Source of the DNA: Pomphorhynchus laevis
Taxonomy: Eukaryota > Acanthocephala > Palaeacanthocephala > Echinorhynchida > Pomphorhynchidae
Direction of reading: 5' to 3'
DNA length: 64,000 nucleotides
Assembly: GCA_012934845.2 (NCBI GenBank)
Contig: WNNJ02003393.1
Span: 62,001-126,000, forward strand
A program made the position numbers and the translations under genes. The notes under the pieces were generated by a model, which worked only from the letters and a program-made list of their open reading frames with translations, had not been told where the DNA came from and made no database searches. Below are positions 62,646 through 64,000 of the stretch, piece after piece (position 1 is the stretch's first letter; each line of letters opens with the position of its first letter).

Positions 62646-62996
62646 ATGGGAGGACGTAAGAAGACAGCTACGACCGACAACTGTGATCAACTACAAGTAC
62701 AATGCTCGACACAGGACTGCAGCGTCTGGACTACAATCGCATGCGACAGCAGTAAGTCTAAAGAAGACTTCATATGCGGCTTTTGTGCCAACAAACTCAT
62801 ACGCGACCTCTCCCATAAGAACATATCAACCTCCAACGTGTCGACTCAAACCACCCCAGTCGTTTCTGATATTCTTTGTCAACCCACTGATCCTGTCATC
62901 ACATGCACTTCTAATTCCATGTATTCTCTTCCCGACACCCCCATATCTTCCCTTCTGTCTCGTTTCTCAATAACCTACATCCCTCAATCAAAATAA
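62646..62996 (+). CDS. LINE ORF1 N-terminal segment with PHD-like zinc finger
   Basis: 116 aa. Residues about 17-50 read CSTQDCSVWTTIACDSS...FICGFCANK: C-x4-C, a Trp-x-x-x-x-C step and C-x2-C, resembling the PHD/ESP domain found in ORF1 of some CR1/L2 LINEs. After residue about 80 a Ser/Thr/Pro-rich region follows. The rest of the product continues in the overlapping frame, so there is either a frame change here or two ORFs. Confidence 0.6.
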   Translation: MGGRKKTATTDNCDQLQVQCSTQDCSVWTTIACDSSKSKEDFICGFCANKLIRDLSHKNISTSNVSTQTTPVVSDILCQPTDPVITCTSNSMYSLPDTPISSLLSRFSITYIPQSK

Positions 62997-64000
62997 CATC
63001 CACCAACCTCAACTATCCTTCCACTCATAACCTTTCCTCACATCGCTCACCACCCTCTCTATTATCCAAATTCTCTTTGTCTTCCGCTGTCAAACCTACT
63101 CCCTTGATATCCTCAACTCCCAGCTCTCCTATCGTGATCTCACAAACTCACGTTACTCGTCCTCCTTTACGGAAACGCTTTCCTTCTCGCGATCGTTGCG
63201 TCATCGTCACTAATATCACTCCTTCCACCTCTTTATCTCCACAAGCACGTCTCGACCACGATGTTTCCGCATTCAGATCCATCCTCTCGTCTCTTGTTCC
63301 TGCGGATAACCCATCCTTTTTCAACAACATCTCTCCTGTCACATTCATCCGCCTAAATAAATCTTCTCAATCTAATACTTCCCAGCCCCCTCTCCTAAAA
63401 GTTGTTTTCAAGCATTGCTCTCACGCGTCTTCTGTCCTCTCCCAACGATTCAAACTCATGTCCTCTTCAGCCAATCGCATTTTTCCCGATCGCACCCCCT
63501 CCGAAATCGCTCAACTCTCATCTGCCCACATCGAAAAACGCCGTCGCGAAGAAAACGACGAAACATCTCTCTCCATCCGAAACATCGACGGAAATTTTCA
63601 AGTTGTCCGCACCCGCCCGAAAATTCGATGGCGCTCCATCTCCCCTATGTCTTCTCCACTAGCCCCTACCACCACTACACACGGTTTTCGCCTCGGCCTC
63701 CTCTACACTAGATCTATTCTTAATAAATCCGATCTCATCCGTAACTTATTCACTAAGCAATACATCGATCTCTTCTGCCTCACCGAATCATGGCACTATG
63801 ATTCTGACGAACTCTCAATCCGCTGTTTGCTCTCTGCCGGTTGCTCCCTAGTCGAATCCGCTCGCTCCCTTAGCAAATCCCCTTCTAAATTCTCTAATCA
63901 TAAAGGCATTGTCGCATTCGCCCGTCACCCCGCATCTCTTCGCAAAATCACTTCCCCTTTCAGTCCTTGCTCTTTTAAACTGTTTACTTGTCGAAATTCT
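62915..64000 (+). CDS. LINE ORF: nucleic-acid-binding region and start of endonuclease (partial)
   Basis: A long frame open to the window edge and lacking an obvious first Met. It carries TRPPLRKRFPSRDRCVIVTNI, LLKVVFKHCSHASSVLSQRF, MSSSANRIFPDRTPSEIAQL (an RRM-like ORF1 block), then from about 63683 GFRLGLLYTRSILNKSDLI, IDLFCLTESWH and GIVAFARHPAS, the N-terminal part of the apurinic-type endonuclease (Asn and TE motifs). No stop between the two parts, so the copy may encode a single fusion polypeptide or the ORF1 stop has been lost. Confidence 0.7.

Larger units (their letters stand above)
62590..64000 (+). mobile_element. CR1/L2-like LINE, 5' part, running off the window
   Basis: Plus-strand LINE with ORF1 and the start of the endonuclease. 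A first ORF (62646-62996) contains a PHD-like zinc motif; another frame stays open from 62915 to the window end. GC-rich, Ser/Pro/Thr-rich codon use matches the family at 29.5-31.5 kb, for which it supplies the missing 5' half. It looks young. Confidence 0.8.

Noticed and set aside
1-64000. CRISPR array or prokaryotic operon
   Set aside because: No regularly spaced short repeats with unique spacers; introns, LINEs and the tRNA boxes show nuclear animal DNA.

Overview
This is an AT-rich nuclear window from an animal. Spliceosomal introns, a tRNA-Gly with eukaryotic internal promoter boxes, a glycerophosphocholine phosphodiesterase gene of the GPCPD1 type and a CRP-like LIM domain show a metazoan. 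Very short introns (43-69 nt) and the retroelement mix fit an arthropod, perhaps an insect, but the species cannot be fixed from this sequence. Host genes are sparse: a tiny three-exon gene for a putative secreted peptide (7.2-7.5 kb, minus), tRNA-Gly(CCC) (18.0 kb, minus), an unrecognised 320-aa protein (38.8-39.7 kb, minus), GPCPD1 (45.1-47.4 kb, minus), a LIM-domain ORF fused behind a LINE (26.9-27.1 kb), and a coronin-like WD40 remnant (37.9 kb).

Most of the rest is transposable elements. (1) Several lineages of Penelope-like elements (PLEs). A Naiad-like family, with the endonuclease-like region upstream of the RT, occurs at 1.8, 8.9, 9.7, 13.1-15.2, 20.5, 31.6 and 33.0-35.1 kb, and a recurrent structured terminal repeat follows its 3' end (19.4-20.5, 22.1-22.8, 28.9, 35.1, 59.2 kb). 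Canonical PLE pieces with C-terminal GIY-YIG lie at 21-22.1, 27.9-28.7, 44.2 and 55.9-57.3 kb, with an RT-only piece at 32.1-32.9 kb. (2) LINEs: two elements with a restriction-like endonuclease (9.9-12.8 kb minus; 23.8-26.5 kb plus), CR1/L2-like elements (25.8, 29.5, 41.4, 58.8, 62.6 kb) and an apurinic-endonuclease family (37.2, 48.5-51.4, 60.2-62.6 kb). (3) Two LTR-element fossils (15.3-17.6 and 52.3-55.8 kb). (4) A tRNA-derived SINE inside a Naiad copy, with a perfect 19-bp target duplication.

The most unusual signal is RNA. A textbook minimal hammerhead ribozyme lies at 41.16 kb, and several hammerhead-like cores lie in PLE ends, many arranged as long head-to-head palindromes. A 380-bp satellite (4.9-6.06 kb) and a palindrome at 9.3 kb carry all parts of a hammerhead (CTGATGA, GAAA, a cleavage triplet and three complementary stem pairs), but in a strand order in which all three helices cross. 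Such a ribozyme could fold without pseudoknots only across two adjacent copies or in trans. The Naiad terminal repeat shows the same order with a weaker stem II. I regard this as the candidate new system.
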